Origin: Priapulus caudatus
Taxonomy: Eukaryota > Priapulida > Priapulimorpha > Priapulimorphida > Priapulidae
Direction of reading: 5' to 3'
NCBI RefSeq assembly: GCF_000485595.1
Contig: NW_014577334.1
Coordinates: forward strand, 236,066 to 300,065
Length of the DNA stretch: 64,000 nucleotides
Shown: piece by piece, positions 13,780-26,120 of the stretch
Position numbering within the stretch: the first letter of the stretch is position 1
Layout of the letters: every line of letters starts with the position of its first letter
The notes under the pieces: generated by a model
The model's database searches: none
What the model was told of the DNA's origin: nothing
The model's input: the letters and a program-made list of their open reading frames with translations, nothing else
Made by a program: the position numbers and the translations under genes

Positions 13780-15540
13780 CCTTAACATGTTGTAGGCCCT
13801 ACTGTCACCACAACAGGAACTCACGGCCTGCTGCCTGCCGCACATATCGATGTTTGACAGCTACCGCGCTAGTCTCCGTACATACATCACCTCACTGCAC
13901 ATTAACACCGGCCTGCCACGCTAAACAACCAGAGGCGACCTCCTCTCACGAGTGCACGCAACGCGTCAACCGAAACCGTCACGATCGTCTCTAGTCCGCG
14001 TAGCGGAAACGAAGCGCGGCCGTTTTGTCGCGAGGGGCGGGCTTGCGGGGATCTTTTTTTTGGGGTGGGGGGGCGTGTCGAACGACGGGCAGTCCACATG
14101 AAAACACAAGTGTCCCTCACGCTGATCAGGCAGGTGCATACTATATACTCCCGCCGACTGACCCGCAGTCCGCTTCACAAAGCCCCGTCCCTGACGCGTG
14201 CGCGAGCGCGTGTGAGTGCGCGCAGTGCTGCGTGTTGCGCTGTCGCGTCTGCTCGCGCGCATGTCGGTGCGCGTCTGGTGGCGTATGTGCGTGCACGTCT
14301 CGCGCGCTGTTCCTCAATCTCAAATATCGTTGGAATTATACCGATCCGCCAGGTGTAGCGATGGAAATGTAGAGTGAAGGGTTGTGATGAACCCCGGTGC
14401 ATCGCAAGCTGCTGCGCGCGTGCGTGCACGCGTCTGTAGCGTGCGCGCATACCCAACGTGTGCGTAAGGCGACGTGAAAGACACCAGCAACACGTTTGAC
14501 CTTAACGTGCGCGAGCCATTTCATTTCGGCAAACCTGACTTACGAACACCTTCGGTTTTCTCTAAGTTCTCACATCGCATTATATACCTTTTCTCAGCTT
14601 CTACTTGGCACGCACTGCGACTGGACGTTCATACCCGCTCGTAAAATTCTAACACACTGAGAACCTCGTGAAAAAATCGGACGCAGCACTTCGCAGACGC
14701 CTCTTTATTCTACCGTAACGATCTCACGCCTTTCTATATACATAGATACGGATTTCACCCCACTCGCTTACTCGACAGACATCCACCACGGCTAAAATTA
14801 CTAATAATTACGCCGACTGAAACGCACTTCTCATCCATCACACCGCACCGCACACAGGCGACCGCACAGGCCGGATGCGCTAACCGGCAGCCACATGGCG
14901 GCCCATCGCTTAGTGACCGCCTGCGCGGTTGCAATCGCTGGCTGTCACGCCGCTGGTCGTCGGTAATCGTCGGGTCGATTGAACCCAACACAAGCACAAA
15001 CCCGCCTAGAGGGCCTGCTCACCACTGCCAGGCCGTGTGACGACGAGATCACGAGTTTTTTTAGACCAAGAGAACCAATTTTCTGCGCGGACGCGGCCTG
15101 AGAGAAACAACGCTCGTGGAATTGCCCACTGAGAGCAATAACAGCCCCGCCTGTCAGGCCTGCCCTACTAGTTTTTTTCTTACGGCAGGTGATATGATCG
15201 TTGGTTTCTTTCGGTGAGCATACGATATACGATGATGATGGTAAATGACATGATGGATGGTTAAGTGTGTGATGGTCGTGTTGGGGGGGGATTGAATGAT
15301 CCCATCGGAACTGGGGGAAACCGATTGTGTACGCGCGTGCGTGCGTGGTGCGTGCGTTGCGTGCGTGCGTGCGTCGTGCGTCTGCGAGAGCGTGTATGTC
15401 TGTGCGTACATGTGTGGGTATGTGTCGCAAGCGTGCGTATGTGGCGTAGCATTCGTGGTGCGGTGTACTGTGTGCAAGCGTTGCGTATCGTGTGACTGCG
15501 CGTGCGCGTTTGTTGTGTATAGTGAACGCGTGTGCGCGCA
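13780..15540. other. Locus copy 1, proximal segment, no gene seen
   Basis: This segment matches 19.09-20.77 kb in direct orientation and 2.2-3.97 kb inverted. It contains GTGC-rich tracts (14.2-14.3 and 15.33-15.5 kb). No conserved coding frame is shared by the three copies. Confidence 0.5.
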
Positions 15541-15592
15541 TGTGTGTTCGTGCCTGTGTGTGTGCGTGTGCGTGTGCGAGTGTGTGTGTGTA

Positions 15593-15639
<47 letters not shown>

Positions 15640-15660
15640 GTGCGTGTGGGGGCGTGTGGG
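15540..15660. repeat. GT microsatellite
   Basis: A (GT)n/(GTGC)n tract on the plus strand, followed by a segment (gtgagtcgacagtaacttcg) that recurs at 24.81 kb after the N gap. Confidence 0.9.
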
Positions 15661-15826
15661 GGCGTGTGTAGGCGTGAGTCGACAGTAACTTCGCGCTGAT
15701 GGCGGACTATCAGGTTAAAAAGTCGTATAGTTATCGACAAAACTATACAATTAAATTGTAAGAAAACCTGTCAGCAGCTAACCCATTAGTAGCATTTGCG
15801 TGCCAGATGTCATCATTACGTCATAT

Positions 15827-15924
15827 CAGGAGTGAATAATGACATTATTCACTCCTGGTTATATGTATTCTGCGAGGAGCGAAGAAAAACACGTTTTGTT
15901 TTTATTCACTCCTGATCCTATGAC
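15827..15924. repeat. CAGGAGTGAATAATG hairpin
   Basis: CAGGAGTGAATAATG (from 15827) is followed after one base by its exact reverse complement CATTATTCACTCCTG (ending 15857), giving a perfect 15-bp stem. A third arm, ttattcactcctgat, lies at about 15902-15917. Copies occur at about 24.96-25.05 kb. A variant with gtagataata arms is at 18.83-18.88 kb. This looks like a small nonautonomous foldback family. Confidence 0.7.
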
Positions 15925-16039
15925 ATTTATGCATATAAATTATATCAATAGCTATAATAATACAATGATGCACTATATATTGTAGTATTATCTCTTGATT
16001 ATTTTGGTGCCGTATACGAGACGCCACTCACACGGACAC

Positions 16040-16072
16040 GCACACACGCGCACGCGCACGCACATACACACA

Positions 16073-16140
<68 letters not shown>
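16040..16140. repeat. AC/ACGC microsatellite
   Basis: Tract of CACG and CA units; the copy-3 counterpart at 25.19-25.30 kb is shorter and noisier. Confidence 0.9.
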
Positions 16141-16142
<2 letters not shown>

Positions 16143-16918
16143 TGCCAGCCACTGATCCCCCGTCCCTCGTTCTGATATTCACATACACTTCAGTATTTCT
16201 TCCTTTCGATTTCTCACGAGCAAGCAACGATATGTACGTGTCACTATAGCTGCTTGACCCCACAGCCTATATAGTGAACAGCGAGTGAACTGCGAGTATA
16301 CTAGTGAACAGCGAGCTCTGACCGCTTCCACGCGTACCACACATAGATAGGTATAACGCCAAATACCCTATATACTTAGTAACTATAGGGTCTTTGGTAA
16401 CGCGTACCGGATCGCACGCGCACGCACAGCCAGGCACCACCGCGCTACCTCGCGGCAACTGCTGACCTAGAAAACCCGCGATGGTACCACGGTGTTGCGC
16501 TAAGACACACACGGTGGCAAGTTGAGCCGCGAAAAACTAGAGCGTCTGCGTCTTATGTATAATGTTGATACACGCTGGTGGTATTTCTCCCTTGGGTCGT
16601 CCCATGGGTTAGATTACGACGCGCGAAGGCAAATAGACTCGAAGCGATATGAACAGCGATGTTTGTGCCATAATCTTGTATCATTCCGGTACTTAACTAT
16701 ATGGACACTTGTCTACTCTTGTTAGTTACTGATCAACCACGATCTGCTTAGGTGTAATCCTCCTACTCAAGTGGTGTGTACAAAAGCCTCAACATAATCA
16801 ACATGAACATCCGTCCACATTCGATCACAGAACTCGCATTCTTTCCTCGTATATGTCAGATTTCTCATCCTACTAACTTCTCTATATCTCCCTCGTATAA
16901 GCCAGCTCTCTCTCTCTG

Positions 16919-17666
16919 CCTACTCAACCTTACAATATTCCAACACACGTATATGCCAGCTCTGCATACCTACTAAACCTTACAATGTTCCAACACGCGT
17001 ATATGCCAGCTCTGCATACCTACTAAACCTTACAATGTTCCAACACGCGTATATGCCAGCTCTGCATACCTACTCAACCTTACAATATTCCAACACGCGT
17101 ATATGCCAGCTCTGCATACCTACTAAACCTTACAATGTTCTAACACCCGTATATGCCAGCTTTGCATACCTACTCAACCTTACAATGCTCCAACACGCGT
17201 ATATGCCAGCTCTGCATACCTACTAAACCTTACAATGTTCCAACACGCGTATATACCAGCTCTGCATACCTACTCAACCTTACAATGCTCCAACACGCGT
17301 ATATGCCAGCTCTGCATGATACCTACTAAACCTTACAATGTTCCAACACGCGTATATGCCAGCTCTGCATACCTACTCAACCTTACAATGCTCCAACACG
17401 CGTATATGCCAGCTCTGCATACCTACTAAACCTTACAATATTCCATCACGCGTATATGCCAGCTTTGCATACCTACTAAACCTTATAATGTTCCAACACG
17501 CGTATATGTCAGCTCTGCATACCTACTAAACCTTACAATGTTCCAACACGCGTATATGCCAGCTTTGCATACCTACTAAACCTTACAATATTCCAACACG
17601 CGTATATGTCAGCTCTGCATACCTACTAAACCTTACAATATTCCAACACGCGTATATGCCAGCTTA
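16919..17666. repeat. 50-bp satellite, clean array of 15 units
   Basis: Fifteen near-identical 50-bp units reading cctacta/caaccttacaat, then tccaacacgcgtatatgcc, then agctctgcata. Units starting cctactc and cctacta partly alternate, hinting at a 100-bp higher-order unit in the first ten. Unit 5 carries gttctaacacccg and unit 8 ends in an extra gata. The unit is not a multiple of 3 and no protein is implied. Confidence 0.95.
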
Positions 17667-17669
17667 GCC

Positions 17670-18700
17670 CACCTTGCTAACCTCTATATTCATACATGTG
17701 ATTAATTAGATATCCTAATGAGCTAAACATCACTCGGGACCGTAAACCGAGCAACTCGTGACTTAGAGTCGTTAGACTTAAACCCCTAATATTGTCTTTC
17801 GGGGCCTTGCAATCGGGCTATATATATATCTAAGCTAACACATATATTTGCTGTTATAAAGAAAGCATATGCATAACAGGTCACGCGAGTAAGGTGAATA
17901 GTTCAGGGGAAATGACAGCAGCATGCTATTTACGACAGTTTCGTCAATGACCACGTATGCTCTGTTTGTTTTCTCTCACGGGCATATCTTACTGGATTCC
18001 ACCAGTAAGAGCAATGATTAACGGACCAGTTTGTAACTCACCGTCCAATCGCATTTGTCACCGAGAAGTGAGGCCCGCTATGCACTTTTCAAATCAAACT
18101 GATACAATGTAAAGCAAAAATCGTAAATTTGCAAAACGGCAAAGCAGTTAGGTGTTTAAAAAGACGTAGGTGTTAAAAAGCAGTTAGGTGTTAAAAAGGG
18201 GGTCGTTGTATAAAACAGTGCCCCGTGGGGCCACTCATGATCATTGGCAAAACGGATACGCATCCGCGTTCTTATATTTGAAGCCAGGTAAAGGGTTTTA
18301 TACCAACAATTCGAAGCACGTGAAACGTAGAGCGTAGGGACATTTTTTAAAGTACCTCATTGATAAATTGAGAATAGGGTAAACTTATTTCCCGTGTGAT
18401 AACATCAAACATAATTTATCATTGCTTTTTTAGAGGGAAAAGCAATATTAAATACCTCTATTAACCTTCAACTACGCATTATAATGCAAGACATTTTCAG
18501 CCACAAAATTGCAAGAAATTTCAAAAAATTTCTAAAAATATGCATAATTTAACTCTTAAAAAAGTTAACCTGATAACATAATTCTAATTGCTTTTCAAAA
18601 AATGGTATATATTGAAGACGAAATCTTTCCCTGGGCATGACCCCCACCCCACCTCACCGCCGACTCGTGATACAACGATAAAGAGAGCAGCAGCACGCGC
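17670..18700. other. AT-rich segment between the two satellites
   Basis: Present three times in direct orientation (17.67-18.70, 22.32-23.40, 27.14-28.26 kb). In the second copy a frame of about 70 residues (22825-23037, plus) contains GPLMIIGKTDTH and ends in a stop. This vaguely recalls the central region of pogo/Tigger DDE transposases but is too short and frameshifted in the sister copies to call. Otherwise no gene is seen. Confidence 0.5.
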
Positions 18701-18704
18701 GGCG

Positions 18705-18799
18705 GCACGGTGGCAGCGACACCAACACGCGGGAACAGTGGCAGCAACACGCGGGAACATTGGCAGCAACACGCGGGAACAGTGGCAGCAACACGCGGA
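18705..18799. repeat. 22-bp minisatellite, short allele (about 4 units)
   Basis: About four units of ggcagcaacacgcgggaacagt. The same site holds dozens of units in the other two direct copies (23.40-24.67 and 28.27-28.97 kb). Confidence 0.9.
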
Positions 18800-18830
18800 G
18801 TGTAGAATTATATTCTGTGTGTAGAAAGTT

Positions 18831-18882
18831 ATATCAGGAGTAGATAATAGGGTTCTCTATTATCTACTTCTGGTTATATGTA
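18831..18882. repeat. Short hairpin element, CAGGAGT family
   Basis: atatcaggagtagataata is followed within a few bases by tattatctacttctggttat, forming an imperfect hairpin at the junction between locus copies 1 and 2. It belongs to the same family as the hairpin at 15.83 kb. Confidence 0.55.
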
Positions 18883-18981
18883 TGGCTGCTGTATATGTAG
18901 CCACAAGTTCCCTTCTCGCTGTCCCTCCCTAGCTCTCTGTCCCTCTCTTTCACTCTTCGCACCTCGATCTCTCTTCCTCTT

Positions 18982-19038
<57 letters not shown>

Positions 19039-20544
19039 CGCTCTTCCCCTTCTCTCTTCTTCCCCTTCCCTCGCTGTTCTTTCCACCCTCCCTTAACATG
19101 TGTAGGCCTACTGTCACCACACAGGAACTCACGCCTGCTGCCTGCCGCACACTATCGATGGTTGACAGCTACCGCGCTAGTCTCCGTGACATACATCACC
19201 TCACTGCACATTAACACCGGCCCTGCAGCTAACAACCCAGAGTGCGACCCATAACTCTCACGAGTGCACGCAGTCAACGAAACTGTCACGATCGTTCTCT
19301 AGCCGCGTAGCGGAAAACGAAGCGGGCGGTTTGTCGGAGAGGGGGGGATTGGGGGATTTTTTTTTGGGGGGGGGCGTGTCGAACGACGGGCAGTCACATG
19401 AAAACAAGTGTCCCTACGCTGATCAGGAAGTGGGGCAATATATATCCGCCGACTGAACCCAGTCCGTTTCACAAACCCCGTCCATGAGCGTGCGCGAGCG
19501 CGTGTGAGTGCGCGCGTGCGTGCGTGTTGCTGTGCGCGTCTGCATGCGCGCATGCGTGCGCGTCTGGTGCGTATGTGCGTGCACGTCTGCGCGTGTCTCA
19601 ATTCAAATATCTTGAATTTACCGATCCGCAGTGTAGCGATGGAAATGTAGAGTGAAGGGGTTGTGATGAACCGGTGCATCGCAAGTGCGCGCGCGTGCGT
19701 GCACGCGTCTGTATGCGTGCGCGCATACCCAACGTGTGCGTAGCGACGTGAAGACACCAGCAATCCGTTTGACCTTAACGTGGCACTCATCATTTCGGCA
19801 TAACTGAATTACGAACACCTTCGTTTTCTACTAGTTCTCACATTCGCTTAATCCTTTCTCAGTTCTACTTGCCCCAAGCACTGCGAACATGAGACGGTCA
19901 TACCCCTCGAAAATTTCTAACAACACTGAGAAACTCGTGAAAAATCGGACGCAGCAATTCGAGACGCCTCTTTATCTACGGTACGATCTCACCCTTTCAT
20001 ATATATAGATAGATTCACCCCACTCGCTATCGACAGACATGCACCACGGCCTAAAATTACTATAAGTACGCCGACTGAAACCAGCTCTCATCCATACACC
20101 GCACCGCACACCGCACCGCACAGCCGGATGCGCTAACCGCAGCCAACATGGCGCCCATGCTAGTGACCCCTGGCGGGTGAATCGCTGCTGTCACGCCGCT
20201 GGTCGTCGGTAATCGTCGGGTCGATTGAACCCAACACAAGACAACCCGCTGAGCCTGCCACACACTGCCAGGCGTGTGACGACGAGACCAGAGTTTTTTT
20301 CAGACCAGAGACCATTTCTCGGGACGCGGCCGAGAGGAAAAAACGCTCTGGAATTGCCCACTGAGAGCAATTAACAGCCCCGCTGCAGCCTGCCCCTACT
20401 AGTTTTTTTTCACGGTGCAGGTAATGATCGTGGTTCTTTTCGGTGAGGATACGATATAGATGATGATGGTAAATACATGATGATGGTTAAGGTGGTGATG
20501 ATGGTCGGTTGGGGGGGGATTGATGATCCCATCGGAATGCGGGA

Positions 20545-20559
20545 AACGATTGTGTACGC

Positions 20560-20606
<47 letters not shown>

Positions 20607-20795
20607 TTCGAGAGCGTGTATGTCTGTGCGTACATTCGTGTGGGTGTATGTGTGCAAGCGTGCGTATGTGTGCGCGCGTGCGCGTTTGTGTGTATAGGTG
20701 AACGCGTGTGCGCGCATGTGTGTTCGTGCCTGTGTGTGTGCGTGTGCGTGTGCGAGTGTGTGTGTGTAGTGTGTGTGTGTGTGTGTGTGTGTGTG
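20545..20795. repeat. GTGC and GT microsatellites of copy 2
   Basis: A (GTGC)n run at about 20.56-20.61 kb and a GT run at 20.72-20.80 kb. The open frames across them are artefacts. Confidence 0.9.
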
Positions 20796-21540
20796 TCTGA
20801 TATCACTACACTCAGTATTTCTCTTTCGATTTCTCGACGAGCAAGCAACGATATGTAGTGTCACTATAGCTGCTTGACCACAGCCTATATAGTGAACAGC
20901 GAGTGAACTGCGAGTATACTAGTGAACAGCGAGCTCTGACCGCTTCCACCGTTACCACATACGATATAGGATAACGCGCAATACCTATATACTTAGTACT
21001 ATAGGGTCTTTTGATACACGACGTACCGGATCGCGCGCGCACGCCAAGCCAGGCACGCACGCGCTACCTCGCGGCAACTGCTGACCTAGACAACCCGCGA
21101 TGTGTACCACGGTGTTGCGCTAGACACACACGGGCAAGTTGAGCGGCCGAAAACCTAGGGCGTCTGCGCTTATGTATATATGTGATACACGCTGGTGGTA
21201 TTCTCCCTTGGGTCGTCCATCGGGGTTAGATTCGACGCGCGAGGCAATAGACTCGGAGCGATATGAACAGCGTATGTTTGTGCCATATCTTGTATTCTCA
21301 TTCCGGTACCTTAACTATATGGACACTTGGTCTACTGCTTGTTAGGTGATCAACACGATCTGGCTTAAGGGTGTAATCTCCTACTCAAGGGGTGTGTACA
21401 AAGCCTCAACAGTAATCAAATGACATCCGTCCACATTCGGATCAACAGAACTCGCAGTTCTTTTCTCGTATATGTAGATTTCTCATCCTACTACTTTCTC
21501 ATATGCTCCTCGTATATAAGCGCAGCTCTCTCTCTGCTGC

Positions 21541-22316
21541 CTACTCAACACCTTACCAATATTTCCAACAACGTATATAGCCAGCTCTGCATAGCCTACT
21601 AACCTTGAACAAGTTTCCAAAACACGCGTATATGCCGCTCTGCATAGCCTACTAAACCTTCAAGTGGTTCCAACCGGCGTTATGCCGCTCTGCAGTACCT
21701 ATCAATTACAATATTCAACAGCGTATATGCTCAGCTCTTGAACTACTAAACCTTACAAATGTTCTAACCACCCGTTATATGCCAGCTTTTGCATAGCCCT
21801 AACTCAACCTTACCAATGTCCAACACGGCGTATTATGCCAGCTCTGCATACCTACTAAACCTGTTACAATGTTCCAACACGCCGTAATACCCAGCTCTGA
21901 TACCTACTCAACCTGTACAATGCTCCAACCGGGTATATGCCAGCTCTGCATGATAACTACTAAACCTCTACAATGTGCAACCGCGTATATGCCAGACTCT
22001 GCAACCTACTCAACCTGTACAATGCTCACCGCGTATTGCCAGCTCTGCCGCCTCTACTAAACCGTTCACTGAGTTCCAGCGACGCGTATATTGCCAGCTT
22101 TGCATACCTACTAACCTTATACATGTTCCGCACGCGAGTATATGTCAGCTCTGCATACTAACTTAAACCTTACCAATGTTCCACACACGGTATATGCAGC
22201 TTTGCAATAGCTTACGTAACTTCAATATTCCACACGCGTATTGATGTCAGGCTCTGCACTACCTACTAAACCTTAACAATATTCCAACACGCGTATTTTT
22301 TTATGGCCAGGTCTTT
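21541..22316. repeat. 50-bp satellite, noisy direct copy 2
   Basis: About 15 indel-laden units. Unit-5 marker gttctaaccacccg is at 21761 and the unit-8 gcatgata marker is at about 21948, in the same order as in the clean array. Confidence 0.9.
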
Positions 22317-23399
22317 AGCCCCACCTTGCGTAACCTCTATATTTCATACATGTGATTAATTAAGATATTCCTAATGAGCTTAAACATCACTCGGGACCGT
22401 TAAAACGAGCAACTCGTGACTTAGAGTCGTTAGACTTAACCTCCCTAAATTGTCTTTTCGGGCCTTGCAATCGGAGCCTATATATATTCTAAGCTAACAC
22501 ATAATTTGCTTCTATAAAGAAAGCATATGCATAATCAGGTCACGCGAGTAAGGTTGAATTAGTTCGTGGAAATGACAGCAGGCATGCTATTTACGACAGT
22601 TTTCGTCAATGACACGTATGCCTCTGTTTGTTTATCTCTCACGGGCATATCTTACTGGATTTCACCAGTAAAGAGCCAATGATTAACGGACCAGTTTGCC
22701 ATAACTCACCCGTCCATTCGCATTTGTCACGAGAAGTGAGGCCCGCGCTAAGCACTTTTCAATCAAACTGAATACAAATGTAAAAGCAAAAATCGCTAAA
22801 TTTGCAAACGGCGCAAATGCATTAGTGTTTAAAAAAGACGTAGGCTGTTTAAAAAGCAGGTTACCGGTGTTAAAAGGGGGTCGCTCGTATACAACACAGT
22901 GCCCCGTGGGGCCACTCATGATCATTGGCAAAACGGATACGCATCGGTTCGCTTATATTGAAGCCAGGTACAAGGGGTTTTATAAACAACATTCGAAGCA
23001 CGTGAAAACGCTAGATTTCGTAGGAGACATTTTTTAAAGTTACCTCATTTGATAAATTGAGAATAGGGTAAAACTTATTTCCGTGTGATAACAATCAAAC
23101 ATAATTTATCATTTTGCTTTTTTGAGGGAAAAGCAACTATTTAAATACTCTATTAACTCAACTACGGCATTTATAATGCAAGACATTTTCAGCCACAAAA
23201 TTGCCAATGAAATTTCAAAAAATTTCTAAAAAATATGCATTAATTTAACTCTTAAAATAGTTAACCTGATACATAATTCTAATTGCTTTCAAAAGAATGG
23301 TAATATATTGAGCGAAATCTTTCCTCGCATGACCCCCACCCCACCTCACGCCGACTCGTGATAGCAACGATAAAGAGAGCAGCCCCGCACGCGCGCGGG

Positions 23400-24670
23400 C
23401 ACGGTGCAGCGACACCAAACACGCGGGAACAGTGGCAGCAGACACGGCGGAGACATTGGCAGCAAACAACGCGGGAAAACATTGTGCAGCAACACGCGGG
23501 ACACAGTGCAGCAACACGCGGGAAACAGTGCGCAGCAAACACGCGGGAACAGTGCAGCAACACGCTGGGAACAGTGCAGCAACACGCGTAACAGTGCAGC
23601 AACACGCGGGAACAGTGCGCAACAACACGCGGAACAGTGGCGCAGCAACACGCGCGCGAACAGTGGCAAAACGCGGTAACAGTGCAGCAACACGCGCGAG
23701 AACAGTGGCAGCAACACGCGGGAACAGTGGCTAGCAACACGCGGGAAACAGGTGGCCGCAACTACGCGGGAACAGTGCAGCTAACAGCAACATGTGACGA
23801 GTGGCAGCAACACGCGGGCAAGCATGGCAGCAACACGCGGGAACAGTAGCAGCAACACGCGCGGGAACAGTGGCAGCAACACGCGGCTAACAGTTTTGGC
23901 AGCAAACACGCCGGGAGACATGTGGCCGCAACACGCGGGAACAGTGCAGCGCAACACGCGGTAACAGTGGCAGCAACACGCCGCGGAACAGTGGCAGCCA
24001 ACACGCAGGGACATGTGGCAGCAACACGCGGAACAGTCCCGCAGCAACCACGCGGTAACAGTGGCCCAGCAACACGCTGGGAACAGTGGCAGCAACACGC
24101 TGGAAACAGTGGCAGTCAACACGCCGGGAACATGGCAGCAACACGCTGGGAAACGTGGCGCACACGCTGGGAACAGTGGCCCAGCACACACGCCGGAACA
24201 GTGGCCAGTTAACACGCTGGAACAGTGGCAGCCAACACGCGGCGAACAGTTAGCAGCAACACGCGGTAAACAGTGCAGCAACACGCGGGGAACAGTGGCA
24301 ACAAACACGCGGGAACAGTGCAGCAACACGCTGGGAACAGTGGCGCAAACACGGCGGGGAACAGTAGCAGCAACACGCGGAACAGTAGCAAGCAACCACG
24401 CGGGCCAACAGTGGCATCAACACGCGGTAACAGTGGCAACAACACGCGGGTAACAGTGCAGCAACACGCGGTAACAGTGCAGCAACACGCGGGAACAGTG
24501 CAGCAACACGCGCGGAAAACAGTGGCAGCAACACGCTGGAAACAGTGGCAGCGCAACACGCGCGGAAACAGTGGCAGCAACACGCTGGGAACCAGTTGCG
24601 CAGCCCAACCACGCGGCGAACAGTGCAGCCACACGCTGGACAGTGCAGCCCAACACGCGGGGGAACATGG
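23400..24670. repeat. 22-bp minisatellite, long noisy array
   Basis: About 55 units of gcagcaacacgcgggaacagtg with many 1-base indels. One unit is replaced by a cagcaacatgtga variant near 23.78 kb that is also found twice in copy 3. The unit lacks stops in the plus frames, and 22 is not a multiple of 3, so all frames cycle into one another and produce long spurious open frames on both strands. Confidence 0.95.
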
Positions 24671-24680
24671 NNNNNNNNNN
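24671..24680. other. Assembly gap (10 N)
   Basis: Ten N bases separate the 22-bp array from GT-rich sequence, marking a join between contigs or reads in the assembly. Confidence 1.
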
Positions 24681-26120
24681 GCAGTGTGCTGTGCCTTGTG
24701 TGTGCTGCGTGTGCGTGTGTGTGTGCGCTGTGTGCGTGATGCTATGTGTGCGTGTGTGCGTGCGGCGTGCGCGTGCGCTCGTGTGCGTGTGGCCCCGGGG
24801 GCGTGTGTGGGCGTGAGTCGACAGTAACTTCGCGCTGATGGCGGACTATCAGGTTAAAAAGTCGTATAGTTGCCGAAAAACTATACAATGGATTGTGCAG
24901 AAAACCTGTCGGCAGCTAACCCATTAGTAGCATTTGCGTGCCAGAGGTCATCATTACGTCATATCAGGAGTGAATAATGACATATTCACTCCTGGTTATA
25001 TGTATTCTGCGCAGGAAGCGAAGAAAAACACGTTTTGTTTTTATTCACTCCTGATCCTATGAACATTATGCCATTATAAATTATATCAATATAGCTATAT
25101 AATAATACAATCGACTGCACATATATTTGTATTATTATCTGCTTGATTTACTTTGGTGGCCGTATACGATATGCCATCCACACGGGACACGCATCACCAC
25201 GCGCACGCGCAACCGCACACGCACACAGCACGCACGGCACGCACGCGACCGCACGCACGCAACGGCACGCACATCAGCAACACACACACACACACGAGTG
25301 CCAGCCACCTGATCCCCCGTCCTCGTTCTGATATTCAACTACACTCAGTATTGTCTTCCCTTTCGATTTGCTCATCGAGCATAGCAACGATATAGTACTG
25401 TCACTAGTAGCTTGCCTTGACCCCACAGCCTATATAGTGCAACATGCGAGTGAACGGCGAGTATACTAGGAACATCAGCGAGCTCATGACCGCTTCCACA
25501 CGCGCACCACCACATTTAGATAGGTACGCAAAGACCTATATATTGTAACTATAGGGTCTTGGTAACGCGTACCGATCGCACGGCGCACGCACACGCAGGC
25601 ACCCACCCGCGCTACCTCGCGGTCAACTTGCTGACTAGAAAACGCCGCGATAGGCTACCACGGGTGCTTGCGCTAAGGACACGCACACGGTGGCAAGTTG
25701 AGCGCCGAAAAATAAGAGCGGTCTGGGCTCTTCATGATATATGATTGATCACGCTGGTGGTATTCTCCTTGCGCGTTCGTCCATGGTCGTTAGATTACGA
25801 ACGCTTCGAAGCAAATGACTCGAAGCGATATGAACACGCCGAGTTTGTGCACTAATCTTGTATTCATTCCGGTACTTAACTATATCGGACATTTGTCTAC
25901 TCTTGTTAAGTACCTGATCAAACACGATTGCTTACGGTGTAATCCTCCTACTCAAGTGGTTGTACAAAAATGCCTTCAACATAACAGCACACAATGAACA
26001 TCCGTCCAACAATTTTCGATCACGAGAAACTGCGCTTCTTTCCTCCGTATATCGTCAGATTTTCTGCATCCCTACTAACTTCTTATATCCTCCCTCGTAT
26101 AAGCACGCTCTCTCTCTTCT

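Larger units (their letters stand above)
9285..17700. repeat. Right arm of the giant imperfect palindrome
   Basis: Inverted partner of 1-8.6 kb, separated from it by a spacer of about 640 bp (8.65-9.28 kb) that shows no symmetry. The portion from about 15.2 to 17.7 kb is the cleanest version of this locus in the window: its 50-bp satellite has almost no indels. The 9.3-14 kb part is as indel-rich as the left arm. No conserved protein was recognised in any frame. Confidence 0.8.
18960..24670. repeat. Locus copy 2 (direct, indel-rich)
   Basis: Direct repeat of 13.7-18.8 kb. The 15.56-16.18 kb segment is missing here: the join at about 20.80 kb runs straight from the GT repeat into the tcagtatttct sequence. 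Single-base indels are frequent. It ends at the N gap. Confidence 0.85.

Noticed and set aside
16919-17666. 50-bp satellite considered as a CRISPR array
   Set aside because: Units are contiguous with no unique spacers, and the DNA is eukaryotic.
23245-24827. Long open frames (100-240 residues) on both strands over the 22-bp repeat
   Set aside because: The 22-bp unit lacks stops in most frames and cycles through all three frames; the frames change with every 1-base indel between copies.
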